A DNA stretch of 64,000 bases from Lota lota (lineage: Eukaryota > Chordata > Actinopteri > Gadiformes > Lotidae), in the NCBI GenBank assembly GCA_026745465.1, contig JACYXH010000359.1, positions 151,001 through 215,000 on the forward strand, given 5' to 3'. Position 1 is the stretch's first letter, and each line of letters begins with the position of its first letter. Shown here piece after piece: positions 22,740-35,204 of this stretch. Under the pieces are notes generated by a model, which made no database searches, was not told where the DNA came from, and saw only the letters and a program-made list of their open reading frames with translations. The translations under genes and the position numbers were made by a program.

Positions 22740-25010
22740 TACATTTATATATGATATTTTATATACTTATGTTTGCAGCTTCACTACTTGACATGAAGGT
22801 ATTCCTTGAGAGAAACATTGGTAGCTGAACCTTCAAACTATCTCTGTTTATCTCTGGATACCGCCCAATGACATCATCCATTTGCCCAGTGAGGGGAACA
22901 TTCTCAACTTTTCTCAAGATCTGCAAGTCTGGTTGGTTAAATCGTTCTTTGAGTCCAAACTGTCCAGCACCTTGAAAAACTCAATCCTATAGTATTCCTC
23001 TGGTGTTTTTGCCTTATGCTGACTAGCCCTACAAGTGCATCTTTTGGGGGGATTTATTTGGTGAGGTATTTGAATCGGCTCAATACCAAGGGTGTCTGTC
23101 ATTGACAATGCCTTCTCAAACACTTCTGCAAACTTTTCCTCATTCCTCTTGTCTTAAAGAGTTGAGCTAACATACTCAACAGCACCCTGCATGCCTTCAA
23201 TTGTTTGGGATTGCTTTTGCAATGACTTGTTAAGGCACTCAAGTTCTCCCAACACCTCTGATGCTACCAGCAGTCCAAGAACAGTCTTGCCCTCCTGGAA
23301 GCGATCTAGGAGGCCATTGGCCCTTGTGCCAACGTCAGAACCAACTGAGGCCATTTCCTTCAAGCTTGACAACACAGCCTCATACTGATTAAGAACTGTA
23401 TTGACAGCTCGTCCACACACTGTCCACCTAGTTGGACACAGAGGCTTCAGTGTTTTGGTATGCCCCTCTGATATAGCCTGTCCAGCCAATGTTCCCTTAA
23501 TTTCCCTGATTGGTTGCTAAAAGTACAAAGTTCATGGACCCACTGCAATGCGTCACGTACTAGGGAGAGGCACTGCAAGCACATTGCGTTATAAGAATGA
23601 CACAATGTGCACCATAATGCACATACAGAGCCAATGGCTGTTCTCTCTTCAACACTGCCTGTGCCCCTGAGTACTTCCCTGCCATATTAGCAGCACCATC
23701 ATATGTCTGACCTGGTAAGCCTGAAATTGGAACATTCAATCTTAGGAGCACATCAATAGTACTTCCTGCGGCAGCTGAAGAAATTCAACCTGCCAAAGAC
23801 AATGATGGTGCACTTCTACACAGCCATCATTGAGTCCATCCTCACATCCTCCATCACCACCTGGTACGCTGCTAGCACAGCCAAGGACAAGGGCAGACTG
23901 CAGCGTGTCATTCGCTCAGCTGAGAAGGTGATTGGCTGCAATCTGCCGCCGCTCCAGGACCTTTACGCCACCAGGACTCTGAAGCGTGCAGGAAAGATTG
24001 TGGCTGACCCCTCCCACCCCGGCAACAATCTCTTTGAGCCACTCCCCTCTGGCAGGAGGCTGAGGTCCATCAGGATCAAAACCTCTCGTCACAAGGACAG
24101 TTTTTTCCCCTCCACCACTAGCCTTATTAACAAGGCCCGGAAACCACCCTGACTCTCTCCAAACCCCACCCCTGGCTCTACATGCCACTGTACTTAAATC
24201 TGCTCTTGTACATCTAAATTGTGTGTATATATTTATACATATATTTATACTTATTTTGTTTGTTCTGTTTAATGTGCAATAGAGAACGTGACGTGCACCT
24301 ACATCACCAAGACAAATTCCTTAAAAAGCGTACTTGGCAATAAAGCTTTTCTGATTCTGATTCTGATTCTGATAGCTATTTTGGCCATCTGCTCACCAGC
24401 TGTCCCTGGCACCTCATTCAATCGCACAAAAACTTAATGTGGCAACAGGTCTTGGTTCACATATCTAAAACATATGGAGATTTGCTCTTTTCCCTGTGTA
24501 TCCTGAGTACCATTCATTATAAGGGAAAACTGAAACAATGGTAAGGACCTGATTGTTGCTGCAATGCTTCTGACAATTGTGTTACCAAGCAAGTTGAGTA
24601 TTCATTTTGGCATTGTAGACTGATATAATCATGGCAACGGGTGAGCCAGGTGGAAAGAACGGTGTCCTCATTTGCAAATAATTTCACAGGGTGGTACAAA
24701 TTCCATTAATTTGCCTCGTATTGCCTCGCCACCTTACAGCACCTATTATTTTCTCCAGACAGTGCCTTGCCTCTACCTGTGTTTTACCCCATGCACTTGA
24801 TATTTGTGTGTGGACTGGAGTTTGCTCTTGTGGCATTCTTCCAATTATTGAAACCATTTGTGCAGAAGGCAGGGTCCTTCTTTTTTTCCAAAGTTGTCTT
24901 TTTTATGGTGTATGCTTTCGCACGCTCAAAACAAAGAACAAATTTCAGTGTTGGACTACAGTGCAGCCATGGATACTGACTGTACCAATTTGCCTGAAAC
25001 CACAAGAGAA
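22740..25010 (-). pseudogene. hAT-type transposon-derived gene remnant (ZMYM1/TTF-type), broken
   Basis: Minus-strand pieces line up in the order of a hAT protein. A TTF-like zinc-finger part lies at about 25005-24790 (TTLEKKKDPAFCTNGFNNWK). Middle parts lie at about 24690-24380 (LPLFQFSLIMNGTQDTQGKE, in two frames). A conserved GQTYDGAANMAGKYSGAQ block follows at about 23730, then CPTRWTVCGRA near 23440 and a C-terminal part down to about 22750 (PLTGQMDDVIGRYPE). Frameshifts, stops and an L2 LINE insertion (about 23757-24372) separate the pieces. The protein class is a transposase or a domesticated relative; the damage says it is dead. Exact ends and terminal repeats were not found. Confidence 0.8.
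23757..24372 (+). mobile_element. 3' end of an L2-clade LINE, inserted in the hAT remnant
   Basis: A plus-strand open frame (about 23760-24152) encodes the C-terminal tail of an L2/Maui-like reverse transcriptase protein (FLRQLKKFNLPKTMM, YAASTAKDKGRLQRVIRSA, LPSGRRLRSIR). It is followed by a short 3' UTR and the L2-typical terminal tandem 'ctgatt' repeats near 24350-24372. Flanking 'atag' copies could be a short target duplication. 5' truncation is usual for this class. Confidence 0.88.
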
Positions 25011-25665
25011 AACAAAGCTTAACCTAATCTGTATCCACATTAGTAAATTATTATTTTTGCTTCCTAAGAATTTAGAATTTAGTTAACATCAAAATAGGTA
25101 GACTACGTTACATGTAAATTGGTAATTTACAATTACTTAATCGCAGTATCATCTTAACCTCACCTGTAGCGCTGAAGGTTCAGCTGCTTCTCCCTCAACC
25201 TGCCCTAGCATCTTTACTGGATATCTGAGATTCCTAGTGTAATGGAATGATGCATGAATGAATAAGATATATACAAACATATGGTTAAACTTGGGGTCCC
25301 TTTTCTTTTTCAGAGCAATTTTAAACAACTTATTCTGATGCATGTTTTTCCAAAATAAACCACGTTAACTTTCAAAGTTTATATTTGCTAACATCCTAAG
25401 ATTATTTTAAATTTGTAAACTATAAATCATAATTACGACCTCACTTAGCCTACTATTCCTTGGTGAAAAAGCTTCTTATGTCTCTTATTTTTTGGTGGCA
25501 TAATAACTACAAAGTACATAACGTGTCAGCAGGGACAAAATAACGTTATGCATGTTGTAGAGGAAAGGGAGTCATCTGAATTTTCGCCCATGCTTGAGGT
25601 ATGGACTGACAGACAGCCCTCATAACCTTCCGTTGTCAGGACACTGATCAGCTCTGGACTCCTCA

Positions 25666-25704
25666 GTGTCTCACGCAGCAAGTCCGGCTTGCTGCGTGAG
25701 ACAC
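25666..25704. repeat. perfect hairpin, 17-bp arms and 5-base loop
   Basis: Arms 25666-25682 and 25688-25704 are exact reverse complements (arm gtgtctcacgcagcaag) around TCCGG. It lies just left of the gag-like fragment. It could be a transposon junction, a cloning/assembly hairpin or a regulatory fold. Confidence 0.9.
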
Positions 25705-25723
25705 AACGGCTGGGGCGCGGGGG

Positions 25724-26400
25724 GGGGGGGGGAAGCGGCCGTCCACGTCGCCCTGGCGTTGAGGGGGACGGCGGTACGGGTGCTGCCTGACCTGGCCCAG
25801 GCGGAGCAGCGAGACCTTCGGGCTCTGACCAGGGCACTGGAGTGGCGGTTCAGGCAACGGACCTCCAGTGACCAGAGCCAATAACAGCTGGCTGGTCGCC
25901 GCCGCCTGGAGGAGGAGAGCCTGGGGGCTTACGCCGCTGATGTCCGGCTCTATGCCCAACGCGGGTACCCCGAGTTCCCCGCGGCTGCACGGGAGGATCT
26001 GGCCCTCTACGCCTTCCCGCTGGGGCTGTGTGGTGGAAAAATGACTTCAGGCCCTATTCCCAAGTTAGCTTGCTTAAACTAGTTGGTTTAAGCGCTCAAG
26101 TTGTTATGTGCACACCATAGTAGCCTATATATCTTTTTAGCTCTCTAACTACCCACAGTTGCATGTTTTTCCTCTCCCTAGACATTGTTTATGTTTTCAT
26201 GGGAGAACGTCCTGGGCAAGCTCCTCTTCCTACGTCGGAGCGGCTGCGGCGGCAGGTCTGCCTCACCAGTCCCCAGAACCTCGGTGGGGCTCTTGATGAG
26301 GCAGAACGGGCGGAGTTCGAGTCCTCCACCCGACCCAGCCGGCAGCCGTCCACTGCCTCCCGACCGCATGTACGGCAGGCGGACTGCGAGGAAGGTTTGC
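25724..26400 (+). pseudogene. gag-like fragment of an LTR retroelement
   Basis: Plus-strand frame from about 25740 encodes a retrotransposon/retrovirus gag-like stretch (LRALTRALEWRFRQR, then after a stop LAGRRRLEEESLGAYAADVR and GYPEFPAAAREDLALYAF). It breaks at about 26035 and resumes in another frame near 26205-26390 (LRRQVCLTSPQNLGGALDEAERAEF), separated by about 165 bases of unrelated AT-rich sequence. There is an in-frame stop, an interruption, and no protease or polymerase region, so this is an old non-functional relic. It starts after a short poly-G run (25719-25732). Confidence 0.7.
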
Positions 26401-28069
26401 CAGGTTTGTGTGTGGAGGTTGTACGTTCTCCCCGTGTTCACGTGGGTTTCCTCCCACACCAATTTTTTTTACATCCATGTTAGGTTAATACTCCTGCCGG
26501 TGCCCTTGACCTAGGCACTAGGCAGTAGCCCTGGAGTTAGTCCCCGGGCACTGCACTGTGGGGCTGCTCCTAGTGAAGAAATTAATTTTGGCTGCAATTT
26601 TAATCACGCAGCACTTTCCAAATGTACCAGCACATGTTGAGTGCCTTTAAAAAAGGTACTAGTGACCCAGCCCTAGTGATGGGTTTGTCGTGTGACATTT
26701 CTTGAATCCCCAACCTGCTATTAGACAATCGCTGTATTCCACAACTTTCTTTGAACCCTCAAGTTCGATCACCTAGCCTTGTGAGGCCGTCCAGACATTA
26801 AAGTTAGAAATTCGCAATGAATATCGGTCTGACTTTGGCCGGGAAGTAATTGATTTCCAAATATGGCCGCGTCCCCACAATTGTTCAAAACACTCCAGCC
26901 AATCAGAGTGACTCTTGCGCTCTTCGCTCTTGCCGCAACCCAAACACATATCCTCTGAGAAAAGCCGTGAAGAATTTTGTTAATCTTTCAGTATGGTTCT
27001 TCAATTTATTTTGGATGAAACGTTTTGAGCGCTGCTTTCTTTGGGCGAAACCATTATATTATTTCCCCTGGAATTCTGAGACCTTGTTCATCATGAACTG
27101 AACTCTTCAGGTCAGCATCTTCTCACGCCGCTATCGATCACCAGCAGAATGTGGAATTGAGACCAACAGGGACAGTTGAGGTGCTTCAGTGTAATTAAAG
27201 GCACTGTCGTCTGTTGACGATCTGACCAATCACAACCGTTAGACTTGGTAGCCAATCATTTTTTGTTGTATGTGGCAATACGGCTGCGTGATATCTACAT
27301 TTCTGATTTAATCAAATAATCGCAAAAACACTTCTGTTAGGATATTGTGTCCAGAGACAGTTTATTTTAAACTTTTTTTTACCATGTGCTTTCACAACCA
27401 AGTACACAACGAACATCATGTTTAACATTTAAATAAGCCAAGCTGAAGGTCAAATTAGATTATCTTTGAGATATTAGTGACATTATGAAAACAAGCTCAG
27501 GTTGTGCAGATATATTTCAAAATTAGAATGAGTAAATGCAAGTAAAGTCTGTACTTTCCATGAATGTATAATATTAACTTAAAACTAAAGCTACTGCAAT
27601 GACTTTTATGTGTTAAACAGAACTACTCGGTAAGGGTGTTCAGTTTGCAAGTTTATTTATTATACATGGAACTCTTGGAACATATCACACATATCACATA
27701 TCACTGCATTGTGATGTAGGTCAATTCTGATCAACTTGATCTGAATAAAGGTGTACACACATTAGTCTTCCTCCAGGGGTCCCCTGTACCCCTTCTTTGT
27801 ATTTGAAACATCATCACTATCATCATTAACAGTACCATATTATCCAGACAGAAACATTGCACCCTTAGAATTTACCATCTATTTGCACCAAGCACTGTAA
27901 GCAAAAATGCCTTAAGATTGCAAGCGAGGTATAACCGTTTCCCCCTCATCGTGCGAGGTCCAGCCGTCCTTCAGCAGCTCCCAGCCAGCTCTCGTGCTGC
28001 TGCTGGGCCTTCTCGCCTACAGATCAGATCAGACATTTCACACCCAGAACATCCAGTGTGGACCGTCCC
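26401..28069. other. intergenic DNA and 3' flank of the first RGS gene
   Basis: No gene seen. A minus-strand AATAAA at 27652-27657, about 413 bases past the RGS stop at 28070, is a reasonable poly(A) signal for that gene. Confidence 0.5.
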
Positions 28070-29091
28070 TTACATCTTGATGCTCTCCGAGGTGGAGTCC
28101 AATAAAGTCCCGTAGATGCTGGACCTAAGGAAGCGTGGGTACGAGTCCTTCTCCATCAGGCCAAACACCGTCCTCTGGGCCTCATGAAAGCAAGCTGTGG
28201 TGGGGGCCTCCAGGTTCCTCTTGATCAGCTCTCTGGTCTGGTGGTCGATGTTTATCTGCAGGCAGAGTGAGAGAGATTGACCACTGCATGGATGACTAGT
28301 AGTAAAAAAAGTAAGCTTGTGTATATCTGTCTATGGATCTTTTACTGCTGTCTGCGTAGTCCCAACGTACCTCTCTCGGAGCTTCAACTTGAATGAAGCA
28401 TTTGAAAATCTTCTTGGCCTTAGCAGACAGTCGAAAGGAACGCTTAACTTTCTTGTAATCCTCGCACACCAGCCAGAATTCAAGATTTTCATCGCTGAAC
28501 TCAGCCTTTAAAAAGGCCTGAAATGTAATCATGCCATCTAAATGTAAAAAAACCAAACCAAACAAAAACAAAGTCAGCAGTGCTCTATCGTTGTGCATTA
28601 GCATATTAAATGTAACATAAGCATTATGTGAAAGTGCTTATTTTGTAGCTTTCTGAACGCGTGTCTTACAGGGTGACTCAAGAAGCCTTGCCAGGGAGTG
28701 CGACCATTGGGTCACCTCTTCAAAACAAAGCCTGCAGGGGAAGGAAAAGTTGTAATTTTGCTGCAGTAATTGCATAAATTCCTTCACCCCCCCTGCTTCA
28801 ACACAAATACGAATCAGACAACAGAAAGTGGCTTGTATGCGTACCCTCTGGTGCTCAACTTCCGAGAAGCTATACCCTTCAGTTTACACCTCGATTTCCC
28901 GTCCCTGATTGAAAAAAGAAAGTGAAATTATACATCCATCTATGAAGTTTAGCAAACCACATTTAGCCTCTAACGGCTGAGGTATTTGGTTATGTATTAA
29001 ATGGCTGGTTCTTTAGCTTGAACTCAATCAGTAAAGCCAAAACATACCCGTGTCTCCTCTTGTCTTTAGTTTCCATCGGTGGCCTCAGCAT
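28070..29091 (-). CDS. R4-type regulator of G-protein signalling, rgs13-like
   Basis: GTPase-activating protein for Gi/Gq-class alpha subunits; acts at the cytosolic face of the membrane. Five coding exons join in frame: 29048-29091 (ATG at 29091), 28845-28904, 28670-28731, 28371-28537 and 28070-28255. They give 519 nt, 172 residues. The RGS domain spans about residues 42-162. The SDEN block (E72-N73) and N125 match the G-alpha switch contacts of the family; [11 protein letters not shown] and EKDSYPRFL are also family-typical. The 167-bp fourth exon is the same size as in the other two RGS genes here. The N-terminus is short and basic with a cysteine ([11 protein letters not shown]), as in R4 members that use it for membrane targeting. 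Position next to ro60 and small size favour rgs13 over rgs2, but the ortholog is not certain. A TA-rich stretch (29205-29248) lies upstream. Confidence 0.9.
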
Positions 29092-29204
29092 GATAAAGTG
29101 TCCACGGAAAAAAATCGTTGAGCTCCTTGAGAGTTAAAAATGTGTTTCCTCGCTGAGATGGTTGTGTCTCATGGACTGAAAATCAAGGCTTCAACACATC
29201 CAAC

Positions 29205-29248
29205 TATATATATATATATATATACACATATATATATATATATATATC
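29205..29248. repeat. (TA)n microsatellite upstream of the rgs13-like gene
   Basis: Two TA runs separated by 'cacata', about 115 bases upstream of the start codon of the RGS gene; it could overlap its promoter. Confidence 0.9.
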
Positions 29249-31166
29249 TATTCAACCGTTTGGTTCAGAGCGTCATTCAGCGCCATCTGATCTAACCACA
29301 GAGAAAGAGGAAGTTGCGATGACGCTGTCCCTGCTCAGCGTGGCGTTGGAGCTGTGTGTCACTATTGTTCTGCAGAGGTCACCACTTTGTTTGCTTTTGG
29401 ATGCAAATAGGCCAGTGAAAAAATAAAAAACAATAGCACGGCTTGGGATCACTCCGTGCTCCTTGCTCATCCCATGGTGTGCCAGGGTGCTGTTTAATGT
29501 GTCGTCTCTTGTAACTGGAATGGGGCATTTTTGAAGAAACTTTGGACAAAACAAAACATTACAAATGTTTAGTTCCTGTATTAGGGATACATATATTAAC
29601 ATTTAGTAATTTTTGTATTTGGTAGAGGAAGTAATCTAATAGTACCTTTTTAGATCTCGTTCTCGGCCTGCCTATGGCCTTCTTCAATGAATGACTTGCT
29701 GTGGCACAACTACAAACACCCTTTCTCTTAAGCTGCTCTCAGTTTCATACAGAGTCCAGTAGTATGTGAAATACTGGTGCAGTGGGTGTGCACATGCATT
29801 CAGTTATTTACTTACTGCTGTGAGAAATAGTTGAGTAGTCATCTACACAACCATGCACCGCATTTTACACTCGTTCAACTGAATATTTCTTTCAGGAAGC
29901 CTCGTAAGTCGGCTACCCACACCGAGAAACAGGACCTAGCAGGGTATCAGATCAAGGAAGGAAGCTGTGGCTCACTGCGTACAACACAGAAAGAACACCA
30001 CAGCAAGCACATCACACGCACCGAAAGAATACATGTAGCAATGAATCGACGTGGCTGATGACAGACAGTGGAGAAACAAAAGGGCTTCCTTCTTTCACTT
30101 TCCATGGACAAAACAGCGACTAATTGTGACCAATACTGTCAAGGTGTTAGATGGGATATAATAAGCATGCATCGGATAGGATTTCATCTCAATAGGACCA
30201 CTCTACATTTTGGTTCAATGTTTGTATTATTACATCAAAGATTCCCTCATTTCAATTCCATAATTAAACCCAATATCACTATATAAATGTAAATAACTGA
30301 CCCTAGTTATTGTACCCAACTTTAACCCAAGCCTGAATTTCCTTGCTTGTGCTACATGACTTAATTAATTGAATTAATTGTGTGTAGAAATACTTCAATA
30401 GCCGTAGTAATCATCAAAAGTTACTTTAACTGTGTCGTCACCTAGTGGTCTTTGACTTGCAGTTCCTGCAATGATGTAGACCAACCTCATGAGCTGCATG
30501 ATTTGCATTAGTTTCAACATGACGACGCCCCAAATTAGCATGTCACACACACACTGTGACCTTTCCAGGTACTTTTGGCCCCTGAACCAAATATTTTAAA
30601 CAGTCAAATAAGCAACACATTCCCATTTCCAAAATCCCTAAAAAGTGAGATAATTAAAATGTCTCTCTATATAGTGTTTCATCAATCCAGTACTAATCCT
30701 TTCATTCTTCAAATTATCAAATGAATGTTGGCATTCACTTTTTATATTACAAGTAAGCCACAGTTTTAGAAGCGCTGATCAACCACTGATGTAGATGAGA
30801 AGCTGAGCAAACACTGACAGAATCGACGCTTCTGGGAACTTTTATTTAAACTTTATTATATTAATTTCAAAAGTGAAAGATGGTTTTTTTCAATTCAAAT
30901 TTGATTGGATGTCAAAAAGACTATTTACAATAAATTGCTTGTGTATTTAAATGCATGTGTATAGTGTATAGAAAAAATATAAATATCAGAGATGAATAAT
31001 GTGTGTTACATAAAACATTTTTTTGGTTTGTTTTTCTTGATCTAAACACAAGAGATATATTACAGGTATGTATTGCTAAACCATCACACAAGGACAACAA
31101 CGGCTGCTTCTGATGCACTTAAAAGAACGCTGCAGTGTTGTGGCGTAATCCAGTTAGCCACACGGA
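29249..31166. other. intergenic DNA between two RGS genes
   Basis: AT-rich, no gene seen. Short open frames are of chance length and lack coding character. Confidence 0.5.
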
Positions 31167-31735
31167 AGGACAGGACCCAGGAGGGGACAGGACCCGGGAG
31201 GAGACAGGACCCAGGAGGGGACAGGACCCGGGAGGAGACAGGACCCGGGAGGGGACCGGACCCGGGAGGAGACAGGACCCGGGAGGGAACCGGACCCGGG
31301 AGGAGACAGGACCCGGGAGGGGACCGGACCCGGGAGGAGACAGGACCCGAGAGGGAACCGGACCCGGGAGGAGACAGGACCCGGGAGGGAACCGGACCCG
31401 GGAGGAGACAGGACCCGGGAGGGAACCGGACCCGGGAGGAGACAGGACCCGGGAGGGGACCGGACCCGGGAGGAGACAGGACCCGGGAGGGAACCGGACC
31501 CGGGAGGAGACAGGACCCGGGAGGGAACCGGACCCGAGAGGGGACAGGACCCGGGAGGGGACCGGACCCGGGAGGGGACCGGACCCGGGAGGGGACCGGA
31601 CCCGGGAGGGAACCGGACCCGAGAGGGAACCGGACCCGGGAGGGGACCGGACCCGGGAGGGAACCGGACCCGGGAGGAGACCGGACCCGAGAGGAGACCA
31701 GACCCGGGAGGGAACCGGACCCGAGAGGAGACCGG
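31167..31735. repeat. 15-bp GC-rich minisatellite, about 38 copies
   Basis: Unit close to GGACCGGACCCGGGA with two main variants (gacagg / gaaccgg). It lies 102 bases past the stop codon of the second RGS gene, so it may fall in its 3' UTR. Since 15 is a multiple of three and the unit lacks stops, most frames stay open; the Arg/Gly/Pro/Asp-rich proteins predicted there are artefacts. Confidence 0.95.
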
Positions 31736-31784
31736 AGCGGTTGGTGCGGGGATTCATCCATATGTTTGAGGGTTGGGGGGCAGT

Positions 31785-31810
31785 GGGGGGGAGGGGGGGG
31801 GGGGGGGGGT
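31785..31810. repeat. poly-G tract
   Basis: G-rich run just past the minisatellite, nearly pure G; capable of G-quadruplex formation on the plus strand. Confidence 0.9.
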
Positions 31811-31836
31811 TTGAAAATGAAACCAAACAAAAAGAG

Positions 31837-33021
31837 TCACCTGGCCTCCTTTCTCCTGAGGAGACCCTGGTAGACGTCAGACTTCAGGAACCTGGGGTAA
31901 CAATCTCGGGCCATCAGGCTGTAGATGAGCTTCTGTGCCGAGTCGAATGACGTCAGTGTCGGCTGCGAGATGTTTTTGGTGATGTTTTCTCTTGTGCTGC
32001 AGTCTATGTTGATCTGGAAAGAAGAAGAAAATCCACAATGTTTTTTTTTATAGAAAAGCTTGGTCCTTAGGTACTTATGTGTGTGAGCTCGGCCTTTAAC
32101 AACACTCTTTTTTTGTCACACTACCTTTTTACCGGACAGTTACTAGATTGTTAGTTTCACTCCAATCAACTGCTTATTGAAGTAGTCATTTGGTCACTTT
32201 TCAACACATTTTGATATCATTTTAGATTTTGGTCAAATGTTCCAGATTCAAAAATGCTAACCATTGCATAAACCAGCATTGAAACCTATTGGAAAGAAAC
32301 ATAAAAGATCACTGCCGACATAGTTAGATATTTATTTTCTTTCTACCTGTCTGGGTGCCTCTGTTTGCACAAACTCTGTGTAGATCCTGTTGGCGGAGGA
32401 GATCATTTCCGGAGTGTTCTTGATGTTTTTATATTCCTCACATGCCAGCCAAAACAGTATGTTCTCCTCGCTGTACTCAGACTTGAGGAACTCTCCGAAG
32501 GCTATCTGTCCAGCTGTGAAGCACAGTTCACTGCATTACTTTTTTGGGAACATAAACACAATATGTACAAAGGTTTTCATTTCTGTTTATTTCAATGGAC
32601 AATTAAATATTTTGGGTTGAGTTCTTTTTATATATCTCTTGAAGTTCGATAAAAACAACAACATTGATACAAGTTACCTTTAGAGCTCAAGACTTTATCC
32701 ACTGATTCTCCCCATGTTTCAACATCTTCCAGGGGATCCTTAGGAAAGCAACACAATCTACCCTTGAAAAGAGTGGCAAGAGCGATCACTAGCCCAGTAA
32801 TCTGTGAACTGCGCGATACATGTCCTACATAGCCCATCCATAGAAAAGAAAAATCATCATTCTGCAATTTGTATGTATTTTGTGCATTGAAAGCCCTGCC
32901 ATCATCGAATCTGAAAACTCTTTATACAATTTTTTTTGGAGGGGTGTCAGAATAGATAGACCGCAAACAGAAAATGTAAAAAACTTACAGTAAGGGCAAA
33001 ACTCCCTGGCACTTTCCACAT
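31837..33021 (-). CDS. R4-type regulator of G-protein signalling, rgs21/rgs1-like
   Basis: GTPase-activating protein for heterotrimeric G alpha subunits. Four coding exons join in frame: 32989-33021 (ATG at 33021), 32678-32738, 32347-32513 and 31837-32013. They give 438 nt, 145 residues. The exon with the start ATG has an acceptor at 33044-33045, so a 5' UTR exon must lie further right. The RGS domain covers nearly the whole protein (about residues 16-140): [20 protein letters not shown], then N101 in the second G-alpha contact, then [13 protein letters not shown]. The very short N-terminus ([12 protein letters not shown]) resembles the minimal R4 member RGS21 (152 residues in human), and the position between rgs18 and the rgs13-like gene also suits rgs21 or rgs1. 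Ortholog left open. Confidence 0.87.
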
Positions 33022-35204
33022 TGCTGCAGTAAGCTGATGCGGCCCTGTTGAAAATGGAAAAGGCCCTGGAATCAAATATGAAGGCACTCACTTTATCCCC
33101 ATCTCCACGTCCGCTGTGAGGGGAAGAGAAGGAAGGTCCTGCCAGTGCGACGCTGGGGTTGAGATTGTCCCGAGATGAGGGAGGCAAGTGACGGGACAAA
33201 TCTAAATGAGGTCCTCCACCACAATGAAGGAAAATATGGAAATGACCATGCAAAGTATTGTTGCTGTGATCTTAGGATCTTTCCTGGTCTGCGGCATCGC
33301 CTGATCCGCTGTGATTTAGTCACTTTTTTTGTTGTGTACCCTCATGATTTATCTATAATGGCGATTGAGGGAAGAATAGGGCTGGGTATATTTTAAATGA
33401 AGGAGGTTGTGATGGATTGACCATTTCACCTTAGACATTTGGAAGACGGTTGGCATCACTTAGAAGCTGAAACAAAGCAAAAGACTGAAGCAGAGCCAAA
33501 GCAATCCAGCAGTACACCGTACAACATAAAATGCTTCATAGTAAGAAAATTAAGAAAAATAAATATAGATTTTGTCATCATTTTCAAACTATGCTAAGAA
33601 GACCGGGCTCTTTCTGGGTTTGGTTTTTTTTACTGTGGGAGGGCATCCTTACCACAAGCAAATGGCAGTGGAAAATCCTTTCCCCAGATTTACATATTTA
33701 CCTATTTATCATTTATCATTTATGATAAAAAACTCACAGTAATGAATTTAAACATGAGTGAAAAGGGAATTGGCACAATTCTGCTTGAAGCGTGGGTGAT
33801 GCAGTGCATGGGAGATTTGCATGTTTTTGTAAGTTAGGCAAACTCCGGTGGAAATCTGTGCATCGCACTTTGAATTACTAAGGGAGACAGTGCACTCAGG
33901 TTTGGAAGTCAACATTGGAAAATCTAAGTATCAGGGCTTGGATGTTTATTCATGAAATCGTTAAGTAGGGTATACTGATATCAGAGGGGCTTAGACAAAT
34001 GCCTACACGGAAAACTTCCAGTTTTCTTTTGTGCAGCTGTAAACAATGTGTTTATATCCAAGCAACTTCTCTATCATTTTCATAATTCGATTAATTTCGA
34101 TGCTGTATTGAATTGGTTAAGTGTCATATAAATATATTAATGTCTGCTCTATGCTGCATGATGCACTGGCCTTTTGATGAAAACACGCTTATGATCAAAT
34201 ATTCACAATATATTAAATACAGTGTTTGTTTACTGTTCACCAGAAGGCCTGCAATAGAGGGACTGCACACCAAGCCTTGTGAAGGTTTGTAACCTTGAGC
34301 AGACTGGCCGGGGACATCATGTGCCCAAACAAACACAGAATGTAAATCTAACCTGGCGAAGGGAAAACACCACAGCACGAGCTACATTTGCGTGCGTACA
34401 GTCGTAGGCCTACCAACTCAGGGATTTGCTTTTCAAAGAAGGCAGTGCATGTAGGCATAGGTGAACAACACGGAGACACTTTTATATCAACCTCCTTATG
34501 GATGATTATTTCCCTTCCTCTCTCCCCTCTTATGCTTTTAATGCTGACACTGAAATGAAAATCCCATTCCTTTGCAAATAGAGGGATTCGATTAATTCAA
34601 ATCTAAATGTGTTTTCTGCTAAACAGAATCAATGCAAGTAAAAAATTAAAAAAGATATATGGACAATCTCGCAGTAAGATCGATTTTCCAAACACCTCTT
34701 TTTAATTTATCGAGGTCTGCGGCTCTTCCCTAACAACCACAGCGAGGCACTGTAGAGCCTTTATTTCTGTTGTTTCTATTTCCATGCTAAAACATTTACA
34801 CAAACACACACACCAACTCGAATTCAACGCTATTTGTCTTCGTGTTTCATTTCTTTCTGCAAATGAGCAAAGTGTTTACAAATGGTATTATATCTACAAC
34901 TATATGGTCTCAAACCGAAGCCATACATTATATTCATGTATTCTCTGTATTTGAGTGTCTTGTCACAAAACTTTAATGTTAGCTCAAAATAGAAATACCA
35001 CCCAATTATTACAGACTCATAATGCCAAATGTCAAAATAAATGCCCAAATAAAATAACCTTGACTTGAAGTTACTGATAATATACTTCAGTTACATCATG
35101 GATTTTAGGACAGGCTGTTCTGGTCATATGCACCAAAACACATGCACTAACTAGTTTACACTGTACAACACTACTATGAATATATTTTATTATCCTTTAT
35201 CGGT

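Noticed and set aside
31073..31950. Several 235-271-codon frames rich in Gly, Pro, Arg and Asp on both strands
   Set aside because: They are translations of a 15-bp minisatellite, open in most frames by arithmetic; no start context or homology.
32825..33253. A longer N-terminus for the second RGS gene
   Set aside because: That frame runs through the splice sites at 32989 and 33044 and does not join the RGS domain frame; the ATG at 33021 does.
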